Shown: one piece after another, positions 35,080-46,197 of the stretch | Layout: every line of letters starts with the position of its first letter | Numbering within the stretch: position 1 is the stretch's first letter | From: Bretschneidera sinensis | Taxonomy: Eukaryota; Streptophyta; Magnoliopsida; Brassicales; Akaniaceae | Direction of reading: 5' to 3' | Assembly (NCBI GenBank): GCA_023935145.1 | Contig: CM043698.1 | Coordinates: 148,987,625 to 149,051,624 of the forward strand | DNA length: 64,000 nt | Notes under the pieces: model-generated | Told to the model about the DNA's origin: nothing | Seen by the model: the letters and a program-made list of their open reading frames with translations, nothing else | Databases searched by the model: none | Position numbers and translations under genes: made by a program

Positions 35080-36549
35080 GAATGATACAGTTACTCCCTA
35101 CGTTTCATGGCTTGGACAATGAAAACCCATATGTGCACATTCGAGAATTTGAGGAAGTAGCCGCAACTTTTCATAGTCAAGATGAAACCGATGACATTGT
35201 GAGGCTTACGTTCTTTCCTTTCGCTTTGAAGGATAGAGCTAAGAGTTGGCTATACTCACTGAGACCACGATCTATTGGGTCGTGGACTGAGATGACTCGG
35301 ATTTTTTTTTAATAAATACTTCCCCCAACATAAAACAAATGCTTTAAAAAGGCAAATCTCCACCTTTGCACAAAAGGATAGTAAGACTTTTTATCAGTCT
35401 TGGAAGAGATTTGAGGAGTTGTTGAGTATGTGCCATCACCATGGGTATGAGAATTGGCGCTTAGTGAGACATTTTTATGAGAGACTTACATATAGGGAGC
35501 ACCAATTTGTAGAGATGATGTGTAATGGTGAGTTTTTAGAAAAAGATCCTGATGAGGCCATAGAATACCTTAATGAGCTTGCTGAAAAAGCTCACACTTA
35601 GACTGGACCTAGTGCTACTAAAAGCAAAAATAGGTCACGACCTATAGGAATCCCAAATGGTGGTGGGATTTACCATCTTAGTGAAAAGGATAACCTTAAG
35701 ACCAAGGTCGAAATGCTCATTAGAGAACTAGAGGTGTTAAAGACTAAGAGCTTAAAGCCAACACACGCAGCTAATCATGCAAAATCTTTTAAACTATGTT
35801 TTATGTGTGGCGGGGTAGATCATCTCGCCCAAAAGTGCCCCACATTTTCTGAGATGAGAGGGATGTATAAGGAACAATGTAATGCCTTAGGCATGTACAA
35901 GAAGCCTTTGGCACCCTTCTTTGATACATATAATCTGAGATGGAAAAATCACCCCAATTTTAGCTGGAAGTTTGAAAAACAACAGCTTGCACAAGCCCCT
36001 GCACCATATCATGCACCTGTATCTTCTAGGAGTTCTTTAGAAGACATTTTACATGCTTTTATTGAGGCACATGGTAAGACCAATCAAAGACTTGAATCTT
36101 TAATTACGCAGGCTGTTGAAGAAAATAAAAAGATAAAGAGCCAAGTGTCCTAGTTGATGAGCTACTTGAGTGTGACTGAGCGAGGTAAGTTCCCTTCTCA
36201 AGCTCACTCCACACCCCATGGTCAACACCTAGCACAACAGAATTTGAAGAAGGTGAATGTCATTGAGACACTAAGTGGTAAGTCATTACACATCTCAACA
36301 ACAAAAAAATCAGAGGATGTGGACGAAACCCACTAAGCATACATGATTGACTCATTCATAGAAAAGGTCCAGTACCTTAATCCATTAGAGTCCACCCTCA
36401 TCCATGGCTTCACAAGAGCATATATCGAGCCAAAATTTGTGAATGTTACTGATGACATCCTTGAGGCCTCTCCAAAGCATACAAGAACCGAATTTGGCAA
36501 TGAAGCAGTGGCTGGTGCATTCAACCTATGTTTGTCTAGGAGGGAATAA
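35080..36549 (+). pseudogene. Athila-type gag
   Basis: A frame from 35082 reads FHGLDNENPYVHIREFEE and then LTFFPFALKDRAKSWL, the retrotransposon-gag core. A run of nine T at 35312-35320, one more than the frame needs, shifts it. The frame resumes with KYFPQHKT, FYQSWKRFEELL, FYERL and a knuckle CFMCGGVDHLAQKC (35809-35850). In-frame stops follow at about 35599, 36151 and 36334, ending with a C-terminal segment of unknown function to 36549. The protein would bind and package element RNA if intact. This copy is broken. Confidence 0.85.
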
Positions 36550-38187
36550 AAGCATCTGGCTGAAGACGTAAAACTTAGTGCTCATAAGAGGCAACCCACA
36601 ACATATCTTTTTATTTTTTCGTATTTTTTTTCTTGTTTATTATTAGTATTTTGTTATTTTCCAGTATTAACTTCGTATTTTTTTCTTTTTCAGGGACAAA
36701 TATACGAAACAGTTCAAATGGTGGTGCACAATTTTCAGCTTTTGTGCACTTGTGACTACAAAGAGAGTTTCCTTTACTCTTTCTTTTACATTGAGTTCAA
36801 TTCAATTTTTAAGTTGGGGGTGGAGGAAACATATTCCTGTTTTTTCAGGTTTTTCATTGAACTGCTTGGTGTCATTTTTCCTTTTTGTTTGTTTTTAGCA
36901 TGCTTTGTGTTAAGCCTTAGAATTTATTCACATGTCAATGATATGAGCCTAAATTGAGATAACATATAGTATTTAGAAGAAGTTAAAATCTTGCTTCGGT
37001 TTGAAATTAATTTAAGTATTAATCTTCACTTGGTTTGAGACTCTAGTTTGCGGTAAGAATGCATGATTAGTCTAAAACATTTAGAGAAGTTTTATGTGTG
37101 ATTATTTTGTGAATACTTTTGCGGTCTTGACAAGCTCTAGAACTTATTTGATAATCACTTGAGGCGAATTTCTAGAATGCACACTACTTAGGATATGATG
37201 TAGGCCATTTTTGAACCATTTGAGCCTTCCAAACTTACCATTGCTATATTTATCACTAGTCACCCATTTGAGCCTTTTTCTTGAAAAAGAATTTGAGCTT
37301 GTTTCTTTCAATAGCCCATTTACTCATCTTTATGAGCCTAAAATATTTTATCCTTACCTTCATTTTAAAAGAACTTAGTTATACACATTTGTTGAGAAGC
37401 ACTCAAGAGGAGTAAGGATGAAAGTATGAGAAAAAAAAATTACTACTATAGCCCAAATACATGAAAAGAGATAAGTTGGGGGTTGTGGAAAAGAAAAAAA
37501 ATGATGAAAAAGGAGGTGAATGGTCTTATGTGCCAAAATAAAAAATAAAAAAAAAGTGAATTATGGAAAAGAAATAAGGAAGAAAAAAAAATGGTGATTT
37601 GTTGAAAGAAATGCTCGGAAAATGGTTGGAAGAGTTGGGTATTGAAGTAAGGTTATCCAGTGCTTAAAGAGTTGTGTTTAAAACTAAGAGATTAAGTTCT
37701 TTTACTTGCGAATCCTTCCCATTCTTTATTAACCTTTACCTTAGCCTAACATTACAAGCTTATAAAAGACCTATTGATCCAATGTAATGTGCTTTTTTCT
37801 ACAATAGTGGAGAGTGATTTGAAAAATGAGCCTATGGAGCTTGTTTATATGATTGATGTCACACAATTTATTATGTTTTAAGAGGCCAAGACTTGTATTC
37901 ACGAATGTTATGCATAAAATCATCTGGGTGTACGGATTAATGGATTGTGGTAAGATGGATGTTAAGAGTCAATAACGATTTCAAGATTGATGTTTGGATT
38001 ACTTTCGAACTTGGGTGAATTTAAACGATTTTATGTGCTGTGTGTTATGCAAAATTTTTGAGACAAAATGTGGATTACTCTTGGTTAACACTGATATTGC
38101 CTTACCTTACTTCGATTCCCACCATGGAATTCATCTCTTGTTTCCGCTTGAATTGCTAGGGACTAGCAATAAGCTAGTTGGGGGTTG
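36550..38187 (+). other. Non-coding 3' half of the Athila-like element
   Basis: No conserved domain. One short frame (36718-36957) has hydrophobic stretches but no recognisable env-like or other motif. A/T-rich and GAGCC-containing runs occur. It probably serves as spacer between gag and the polypurine tract. Confidence 0.6.
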
Positions 38188-39360
38188 TGATAAGAGTCAT
38201 AAAATGCATCTTAACGATGTTTAATTGTTAATATTTTATGATTCTTCTCGGACTTTATTACACTTTTATGTGTTGATAAATCTTAAGTAATATTATTGGA
38301 CAACTGACTTATTACAGTACATTTTCAAGTATTTTGAGTCCAAAGATAAGAAGAAGCGATTGTTGTTTAAAAGCACCAAGATTCCGTGCATGAAGAAGCA
38401 TCAAAGTGGCTGCAGAGAGGCAAAACATGAAGAAAATCAGCAATCAGTGAGCACCACAGTGCTCCTCAGCCAGCACCGCGGTGCCCAGAAGCTCCCCCAG
38501 CCAAATCATATTCAACACTGCAGTGTGCACACGGGATTGTATCTCCGAGTTAGACTTTAATTAGGGTTTTAAACATTAGATTAAACCCAATAACACCCTT
38601 GGACCTTTGTATTATAAATAGATCACTTTAAGGTTTGAAATAGGGGAATTGGAGGTTGGACAAGGGTCCAAAGACTCAAGGAGGAACCCCATGGCTGTCT
38701 AATCTCCAAGCAAGGCAAAAGGATGAATTCCTAGGTGTAGTCGTTCTTATTTTCTAGTCTTGATTCATTGTAATTTGGATTTATTATCATTAAACATTGT
38801 TATTATTTACTTTTTAATCTAATTAGAAGATTTCTCTTTAATCCGGTGATTGCATCTTTCTCCCCCATATAAGTCTAGTCATGCTCTTCTTATGTGATGT
38901 TGTTGAGGTGTGATTAAGTTCGGTAGATTTCTCTTATAGATTTGTCCATTACTGCAGTATTGTCATTATAATATATTGTCGTTTCTTGATAATCTATAAG
39001 TTAGGTCATGTATGCTTGAAAGCAAAGAGTATTTCATAACAATTACATTAGGGTTTATATATGTGCTTTAATTGAATATTTGCCAATTGCTTGTTTGGGA
39101 TGTGAAACTTGCAATCGAGATAAAAACAACTGAATCAAGATTAGAATAAGGCAACGAACCTAGGGAGGATTCCCGTACCCTTGTTGTTCTCTATTATATT
39201 TACACAATTATTTCACACTACTTCAAAATCAGATTTTCTCGTTTAACTTTTATCGTTCGTTTTAAGGTTTGCACTTTCTCTTGTAGTTAGTTTGTCTCCC
39301 TGTGGAATCGACACCCCAAAGCCGTGCTACAACTACCGCATTACACTTTGGGTGTAATCA
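38188..39360 (+). repeat. 3' LTR of the Athila-like element (1173 bp)
   Basis: TGATAAGAGTCATAAAATGC at the start, GGGTGTAATCA at the end. Paired with 33341-34534. Confidence 0.92.
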
Positions 39361-39600
39361 GATGACGTCGATAGAGAATGAGACTTCGATTATAATGTCG
39401 ACGATGGAGAATAAGACTCTGATTATAGTGACGTCGATGAAGCGGCAGCTGAGATGACATCAATAGAGAATGAGACTCCGATTATAGTGGCATCAATGGA
39501 GCGACGGCTGACATGATGTCGATGGAGAATAAGACTCTGATTATAGTGACGTCAATGGAGCGGTGGCTGAGATGACATCGATGGAGGATAAGACTCTGAC
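39361..39600. repeat. 59-bp minisatellite, middle arm
   Basis: About four units, continuing 33206-33335 across the nested insertion. A short minus-strand frame here is a by-product, since 59 is not a multiple of three. Confidence 0.88.
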
Positions 39601-39644
39601 TATGATGACCTGACAGGTATGAAGAGGATATATAAAGCTCCGAT

Positions 39645-39777
39645 AATAGAAGAGGCAAAGTTATACACAACCAATGTGGGACTAGTCTTATATATACAAG
39701 CCAATAGGAGAGGCAAAGCTATATACAACCAATGTGGGACTATAAACTAAACTAACTAAGCAATACATAATCTAACA
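39645..39777 (-). repeat. Remnant central LTR of the dimeric copia-like element
   Basis: Contains two overlapping pieces of the 167-bp LTR (AACCAATGTGGGAC twice) and ends TCTAACA, followed by the polypurine complement ACCCCCCTCAAACTC, as at the outer left LTR. Confidence 0.75.
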
Positions 39778-39781
39778 ACCC

Positions 39782-40035
39782 CCCTCAAACTCAAGGTGGA
39801 GTACGAGAAACCAACTTGAGTTTGGAAACAAGATCACAAAAACACCCTGGAGGATGTGACTTGGTAAAGATGTTTGCGAGCTGATCATTGGATGTGACAG
39901 AATGAAGCTGTATGGAGCCCTGAAGGAGATCATAACGGACAAAATGATAATCAATCTCAATATGTTTGGTCGGTTCATGAAACACATCATTATGAGCAAT
40001 ATGAATAGCACTCCTATCGTCACAGTATACAGGAG
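39782..40035 (-). pseudogene. Copia RNase H C-terminal tail, copy 1
   Basis: The minus strand reads RSAIHIAHNDVFHEPTKHIE, then YHFVRYDLLQG, SNDQLANIFTK and VSKLKL. This is the typical end of a Ty1/copia polyprotein, better preserved than copy 2 (HEPTKHIE present here, lost there). Confidence 0.85.
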
Positions 40036-40037
40036 TG

Positions 40038-40505
40038 GCAGTTGAGTTAACGTCGATGGAGAATGAGACTCTGATTATAGTGATGTCGATGGAGCTGCGA
40101 TTGAGATGACGTTGATAGAGAATGAGACTCCAATTATAGTGACGTCGATGGAGCGATGGCTGAGATGACGTCGATGGAGAATGAGACTCCGATTATAGTG
40201 GCGTCAATGGAGCGACGGTTGAGGTGACGTCAATGGAGAATAAGACTCTGATTATAGTGACGTTAATGGAGCGACACCTGAGATGAGGTCGATGGAGAAT
40301 GAGACTCCGATTATAGTGACGTCGATAGAGAATAAGACTTCGATTATAGTGACGTCGATGAAGCGACAACTGAGATGATGTCGATGGAGAATAAGACTTC
40401 GACTATAGTGACGTTGATGGAAAATAAGACTCCGACTATAGAGACGTCGATGGAGCGGCGACTGAGATGATGTCGATGGAGAATAAGACTCCGACTATAG
40501 TGATG
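40038..40505. repeat. 59-bp minisatellite, right arm
   Basis: About eight units. Unit starts read at 40161, 40220 and 40279 give a 59-bp period. Each unit has two GACGTC-GATGGAG half-units separated by GATTATAGT. Some units have lost one half. Confidence 0.92.
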
Positions 40506-40614
40506 TCCTGATAGGTATGAAGAGGATATAAAAGAAATCTTTCTTATGTGAAGGATCCACTAATAACGGCAATCACAGAGCATACTCAACTCTTAATATA
40601 CCGAGAACCACTAT

Positions 40615-40794
40615 GACTCTGATACCATGTTAAATTTAAGAGAGAAAATGAGACAATACAAAGAGGAGAATTGTATTAAATAGTGTGATTTACTTACAAT
40701 TGAGCTATCTTATTTATACAAGTCAATAGGAGAGGCAAAGCTATACACAACCAATGTGGGACTAAACTAACTAAACCTATATAATATATTAACA
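40615..40794 (-). repeat. 5' LTR (40628-40794) and primer-binding site of the copia-like element
   Basis: 167-bp LTR. On the minus strand its end TTTAACA is followed by TGGTATCAGAGTC (40627-40615), a tRNA-Met-type primer site with no spacer. Confidence 0.9.
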
Positions 40795-40841
40795 TTTGGA
40801 ATACTGGACAAGCGTAGGAGTCATGGGGTGGTTACTGTCCA

Positions 40842-41348
40842 TTGGAGGAACCACTAGATGTGGATTGGGTGAAGCTGAACACTAATGGGGTGTCAAAGGC
40901 TGTTGTTGAAATGGCGGGGGCAAGAGGTTTAATGAGAAACCATTTGGGAGAATGGTTGCTGGGGTTCTGTGTCAAGCTAGGTAACTGTACGAGTTTAACA
41001 GCAGAACTTGGGGCTATTTGCAGGGGTCTTTTTCTTACCTTGCAGAAAGGATATAGAAGGATCATCTGTGAGGTAGATGCACTTACTGTAGTGCAATTAA
41101 TTAGAACGGGTTGTACTGAGTTTGAACCTCTTAGTGTGATTATTCAAGAGCGCAGGTTACTTGTTAATCTGGATTGCGAGTGTCATGTGCAGCATAAGCT
41201 AAGGGAAAGAAATCAATGTACAGACTTGCTAGCGTCTATGGGTGTGGGGGGATCGACAGTTATAGAGGTTTTTGATAGTCCCCTGGCAGCTTTGGGTCCA
41301 TTTCTGTCGGCAGATGCTCAGGGGATAGAGTTTGCTAGGCATAGGTAG
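40842..41348 (+). pseudogene. LINE RNase H domain
   Basis: The frame reads DVDWVKLNTNGVSK, then GLMRNHLGEWLLGF, TAELGAICRGL, CEVDALTVVQL and NQCTDLLASMG, as in plant RNase H (RVT_3) domains at the end of L1-type ORF2. The first catalytic Asp of the T-D-G motif is Asn, while E (TAEL) and D (EVDA) remain. It ends with TAG at 41346, about 40 bases before the poly(A) and target duplication, so it is the true ORF2 end. Confidence 0.85.
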
Positions 41349-41402
41349 CGGGCTTAGGTTTGGTTTTTGTTCTTTCATCTGATGTATAAAAAAAAAGAAT
41401 GA

Positions 41403-41957
41403 TGAACCACTACAGTGTAGTGAAAGGACAGTTTTTGTAGAATAACCACAAATTGTTGGTTTCAATTTTTATATATGCGAGTGGTCATGTTACAAAGTTC
41501 TTTTTTTTTTTTTTTTTGAATTCTCTAAACCATACGTGAATAGCTTATATTTAACCCGTTTGACAAAATGAACTTAGTACAGTGTGCACAAGTTAATCCG
41601 TGATATCATTTTACTATTGAAAAAAAAACGATAGTATTTTAAAATTTATATATAATCTTGAATTTCATATTCTTATTTACATAATTACCTCACTAGTTTT
41701 TAGAATTACACAACTTATTTCAATTGGTCAAATGCCTTGATTATATTTTGAAATGAGTTTCATTTTTTTAAAAGAAATAGTGGGAAAAATTCTACTTAAA
41801 ATTCCAGAACACTTTAAAAAACTAATCAATCTAAAAATATCTTAAGAAACTTAGTGATGAATCATCGCATATCGATAATGCAATGGAAATAATTTTAGTA
41901 TATGTGTGACCCTCATATAATTAGATATACTTTTGAGTCACAGAGTAGAAGCGTGAC
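41403..41957 (+). repeat. Lectin 3'-flank repeat, resumed after the LINE
   Basis: Continues the flank copy begun at 24655-24833 and matches 22455-23050. Landmarks are GTGTGCACAAGTTAATCCGTG and GTATATGTGTGACCCTCATATAAT. No gene. Confidence 0.8.
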
Positions 41958-44228
41958 TGTAACGATCCATCCCGGGTTGGCCACCTCCAAGACAGTATCG
42001 TCACGTTTTAAAATCTCAGCACGACACATATATGTAACAATATAAAAACATACACCGACTTAAAATATATATACATCAAGCCTCAACAGGGGAGTTACAT
42101 TATTAATATCCCATTTGAAACAATATATACAACATATTATGCATAAATATCTACAATTTCTTTTCTTCCATTAGTCTGAGGATGTGGACCATAAGACTTA
42201 CATTTAATAATTCACTCTAAATCACAGCTCACAAATTTATCTACCCTGCTTACTACCTGAAATTATTTAAGAATGAGGAGTGAGCTTCACAAGCTCTGTG
42301 AATTAAATTTACTAGAAGTACTCGATTTGTATACTTCTAGTTATATTCATTCATTGTTAAATCAACATAATTAATCATCTATCTCTTCTCACATTCTAAT
42401 TCAATCATTTATCAATTTCTCTTAATAAATAAATTATTAGGCTATTATCTTTCAATACATATATCTCATATATTTGATCAATGTAATATTTCCAATTTAA
42501 TATCATCGTAAAGTTCACATCATACAAACAATCAATAATATGATTTTTTATTATATCATCATTTCTATTTATTTTTCATCAAAATTGTCTCATTATGAGA
42601 CTCATCTATCTAATTAATAATCAAAACTGATTCTTTAGTATCTTAGTCATTAATAATATATATTTAAAACAAATATAATACATGAATTTAAATTATGTCT
42701 TTCTTTCTAATTATATCATTTCATTTATAATCTTGGAACATCTTTCCACACGTCGACATGTTCCAGTTAGACCAACTACCTTCTTGATCTTCTCAACCAG
42801 ACCAGCTGCCTTCCTAGTCTTCCCTTTTATGCATATGAGCAATAACATGCAAGCAAGCATACATCAAAGCATTCGATTCAACTATTTTTTTCTCAAAATT
42901 ATTATTTTTGTCATACATATTAAACTATCTTCTCATATATCATATCAATTTTTTAATCATATTTTTTTCAGAAACTTTATATACTTTCTCAGGATATTTT
43001 TTTCATTAATCTGTTATATTTAAAATATAAATTCTTATAAAATAAATTTTTAATATATTATTTAATTCATAATCAATAAATCAATCAATTATCATACATA
43101 AAAGAAAATACATCATCCAATCATTATAATTCAATAATTTATTCAAATATCATAAATTCAAATTTTTATTGGTCTCGATTACTAAAAGTAAATCTAACTC
43201 ACCATATAGCACTTAAAGCTACCCGCGACACCTCTTTGCCTTTGCTGCTCATTTCAGCAATTTTTTGAGATTGCTTATCACCAACATTTAATCATAAATT
43301 TTCATAAATCTTACTATTTCATAACTTAATTCAAACAATATAATTATTTAGTTATGAATCTTATTAAAAATTTACCTCAAATATGATGAAATCTTGCTAT
43401 TGTAATTGGATGGCTGTAACTATCTCTAATATTAGAGAAATTTTTTTATAATTTTTTGCTAAGAAATTTGAATTGAATAAAGAAAGAAAGAAACCAAACA
43501 GGATTTGAAGGAAGTAAAGTCTCCGAACTTTCATAGAGTTATAAACTTTACAATTTTTTTATAATAATATAATTTTATTACAAATATCAACACAAGTTCC
43601 ATTATTTCACATGGGTTTGTAAAAATCCAATGTTCTTCACAATTTTCATCTTTTTTTAATAATTATTATTTATTATTAATATATTATAAAATTTATATTT
43701 TCACTACAACTTCACGTGAACACAAGTTTCATGTTCTCGATCGCTTCAAAATTTTTTTCCCTCGTTGCTTCACCGTTTTCACGTGAAGTCTACGGTTTTG
43801 ATTTTTTTAATACAATTTACATATTTGTCATTGGTTATTTATAATTCTGCCATCATTTAAATTTTACTGTTTTGCCATTACATAATTATAGTTTTTCCAT
43901 TTTTCATCTTTTTTTCCTTCCAAAAATTTTATAAAAATTATAGAGAAATATAAAAATTTATATTTTCTTCCAATTTTTTTTAATTATTTTTCTCAACTTC
44001 AGTCTATATTTTTGTTCAAAATTCTTTCATTTCAACTTCAAATTTCAAAAAATTTTAATACTTTATTCTTAAAAAATTTCTAACTTTTTTTAACAAAATT
44101 TTCAATATTATCTTTTAAATATTATTTCAAATCGATATTAAATCCTTCATCAATGAATTATTTAATGTAATATAATATATATAAAATCACTTTTTTACTT
44201 TTTATTTTATGAATACGAGTTATAAACA
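41958..44228 (+). mobile_element. Solo LTR (2271 bp)
   Basis: TGTAACGATCC at the start and TTATAAACA at the end, flanked by GTGAC (41953-41957) and GTGAT (44229-44233), an imperfect 5-bp target duplication. The paralogous flank at about 23040-23060 lacks it. No internal coding region or second LTR was found. Inverted relatives are at 59450-60990 and 14150-14440. One short frame (42682-43023) has no recognisable family. Confidence 0.82.
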
Positions 44229-44754
44229 GTGATGGAATGGTATAAAAACCAATTGAAATCCACTATCTTGCATGTGACTATGTGGTAATTAGGGCTCTCA
44301 ACGAAATGTAACATTTAGTCTGGTGATACTATGTTACATGGTTGACAGAAAGCGTAACCGAAATGTTCGTTAATTTTTGTTGTGATCATTAATTACTTGA
44401 ATGTAACTAGTACATTAACCAAAACTGTTGAAAAAAAAATCGATATTAAATTGTACTAAATTAGTATCAAACGTAAAGAAATAATTTTATTTTACTTGAT
44501 TTTGTCATGTTTATTTGACTCAATTTTTGACTGAATATGTTATAATAATAAATGCTAAATTATTGATGTGACACAAATGAATATGTCCAGCATACGGGTG
44601 ACACGGTAATCATAATGTGAAGCCTCTCTTTTGAGAGAAAAAGTGGATTGTGATTCTCGTGTTCTCGTTGCCTCTAAATCTCCTCGGAGGATTCATTATG
44701 TTGTCAAGGAGTGCATGTCTTATCTATAAATATACTATAATGATGACTAAAAGC
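44229..44754 (+). repeat. Lectin 3'-flank repeat, distal part
   Basis: Matches 23060-23580 (CCACTATCTTGCATGTGA, TTAGGGCTCTCAACGA, GCATACGGGTG). No gene. Confidence 0.75.
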
Positions 44755-45469
44755 ATTTTTTTTAATTTATTTAAATAAAAAAATAAAATTATTTATTGAT
44801 ATATCGAAATAATTTTATGTAAAAATAATATTTGATATTGATATATTTGATAATGATATGTCAAAATTATATTTAGTTATTGAAAATTTTAAAAAAATTT
44901 ATTAATAATATTATTTTTTAATCTCACACATATTAACGTAACTGATAAAATTACTTCAAATTATAATTAGAATTTTAAACAAATTTAAAACTAAACCAAT
45001 AATTATCCATAAATCATAATGTGCCAGAGTTCCACTCTTTTCAATCTTTTATTTGCACAGCTGTGATGCATGATTACTGTCACTAACTTTTTATCTCTAC
45101 TTTCTATCTATCTTTATCGGCTGGGACATTGATAATGTCTTTATCGGTTGGGACATGGATAATAAGTTTTTATAATTAATTATTTTTAAATGTGAAAAAG
45201 AATGATAAATATTAAATTATATATATAACCCTTAATTTCAATTATTTTGGGTGCATAATTAACCAAAAAATAATGAAATTATAAAATAACTAGTTTTTAG
45301 AATCACACAATCTATTCCATTTCTTTGTGGTTTTAAAGGTCAAATTTTTAAATAACGAACAAATTGTTTATTTATATAATTAACTTTTTACATAGAAATT
45401 TTATTTTATATTAATTATCTTATATATGAGTACATAAGATTTATTAAAAAAAAAGATAAGATTTATTAA

Positions 45470-46010
45470 ATGAACTCAGTACACACAGGACACGTATACA
45501 AGATTAGACAAAAGGAAAAGGAAAACAAACATGTTCGTTGTCTCTACATCATCAGCTATGATGATAAAGTATAATTGCCTGAATGCCAACTTCCAATCCA
45601 ATTCCACCCATCGAATGATTTTATTAGTGATTAAAAAAATATAATAATAATTAAATATATTTTTTAATTAATTTTATTAAGTTATTATTATATATATTTA
45701 ATTATTTGTGATTTTTTTTAATTTTGTAATAATTTTTATCGTATAAAACGAAATATAAAAATTTTTTATTTTGATTTAATATTAAAACCAAAACCATTTC
45801 AAAATGAAACTAAGTTTATAATTATGGGTGATGCCCAACCTAGAGTGAATTGATTTTATTAAAATAATTTAGTTAATTAAATAAAATATATTAATTAATT
45901 AATTGATTAATAGTTAAATTTTTTTAATTATTTAATTAATCAATATTTAAAATTAATAATATATTAAATATAAATATAATATAATAAATTATATATAATA
46001 AATTATATAT
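45470..46010 (-). repeat. Dispersed repeat R, inverted copy
   Basis: Core 45473-45605 and arm 45620-46010 (TTATAATTATGGGTGATGCCC, TTAATTAATTGATTAATAG), the reverse complement of 10870-11450 and 15360-15945. Confidence 0.8.
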
Positions 46011-46171
46011 TATAGAACTTACATAGAACTTCCATTTTGAAAGAGAAAGGAAATTAATTAATATGTATTGCACCGTGTGACCCACCAACATTTGTTCACG
46101 CGCTTCACGCACAACCAACATTTTTTGTTTGTTGAAGAGCAACATTTATTTTTACACAACGTGCAACTTTG

Positions 46172-46197
46172 GCTTCACACGTTTTCCACGCTTCACC
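46172..46197 (-). repeat. Inverted piece of the lectin A upstream region
   Basis: GGCTTCACACGTTTTCCACG is the exact complement of 18421-18440, just upstream of the lectin A promoter. This is evidence of inversion during the rearrangements between the two genes. Confidence 0.7.

Larger units (their letters stand above)
33341..39360 (+). mobile_element. Athila-like gypsy element with gag only (non-autonomous)
   Basis: LTRs 33341-34534 and 38188-39360 have TG/CA ends. The TSD is GATGA (33336-33340 and 39361-39365). The primer site TGGTGCCATTTCCGGGG (34540-34556) is close to the tRNA-Asp type used by Athila/Tat elements, and a G-rich polypurine tract (38176-38187) precedes the right LTR. The 3.65-kb interior holds a gag and non-coding DNA but no protease, RT or integrase. 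This matches the class described as terminal-repeat retrotransposons with GAG. It lies inside the minisatellite of the copia-like element. Confidence 0.9.
32816..40794 (-). mobile_element. Copia-like element with 167-bp LTRs and an internal 59-bp minisatellite, apparently a tandem dimer
   Basis: Both outer LTRs are 167 bp (32816-32982 and 40628-40794) and start TGTTAAATTTAAG. Primer-binding site 40627-40615 and polypurine tract 32990-32983 show minus orientation. On the minus strand the order is LTR, primer site, leader, minisatellite (40505-40038), RNase H C-terminus (40035-39782), polypurine tract, remnant LTR (39777-39645), leader remnant, minisatellite (39600-33206, split by a nested element), RNase H C-terminus (33200-32990), polypurine tract, LTR. 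No gag, protease, integrase or RT body was found. Confidence 0.85.
24834..41391 (+). mobile_element. LINE (L1-type with RNase H), 5'-truncated and interrupted by LTR elements
   Basis: Flanked by the 11-bp direct repeat AAAAAGAATGA (24823-24833 and 41392-41402), with a short poly(A) just before the second copy. The unfilled site can be read in the paralogous flank at about 54094-54105. Parts in order are: ORF1 remnant (24890-25750), endonuclease C-terminal part (29569-30020), reverse transcriptase (about 30620-31790), a terminal zinc-finger-like region (32280-32560) and RNase H (40842-41348). Two LTR elements interrupt it at 25764-29568 and 32816-40794. It carries many stops. The start lies well inside ORF1, so the copy is 5'-truncated. 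Confidence 0.9.

Noticed and set aside
36718..36957. Hydrophobic open frame in the Athila-like element considered as env-like
   Set aside because: It is short, has no recognisable motif, and the surrounding sequence is non-coding.
40038..40505. Regularly spaced repeats considered as a CRISPR-like array
   Set aside because: The units are contiguous with no unique spacers and sit in a plant retroelement. It is a minisatellite.
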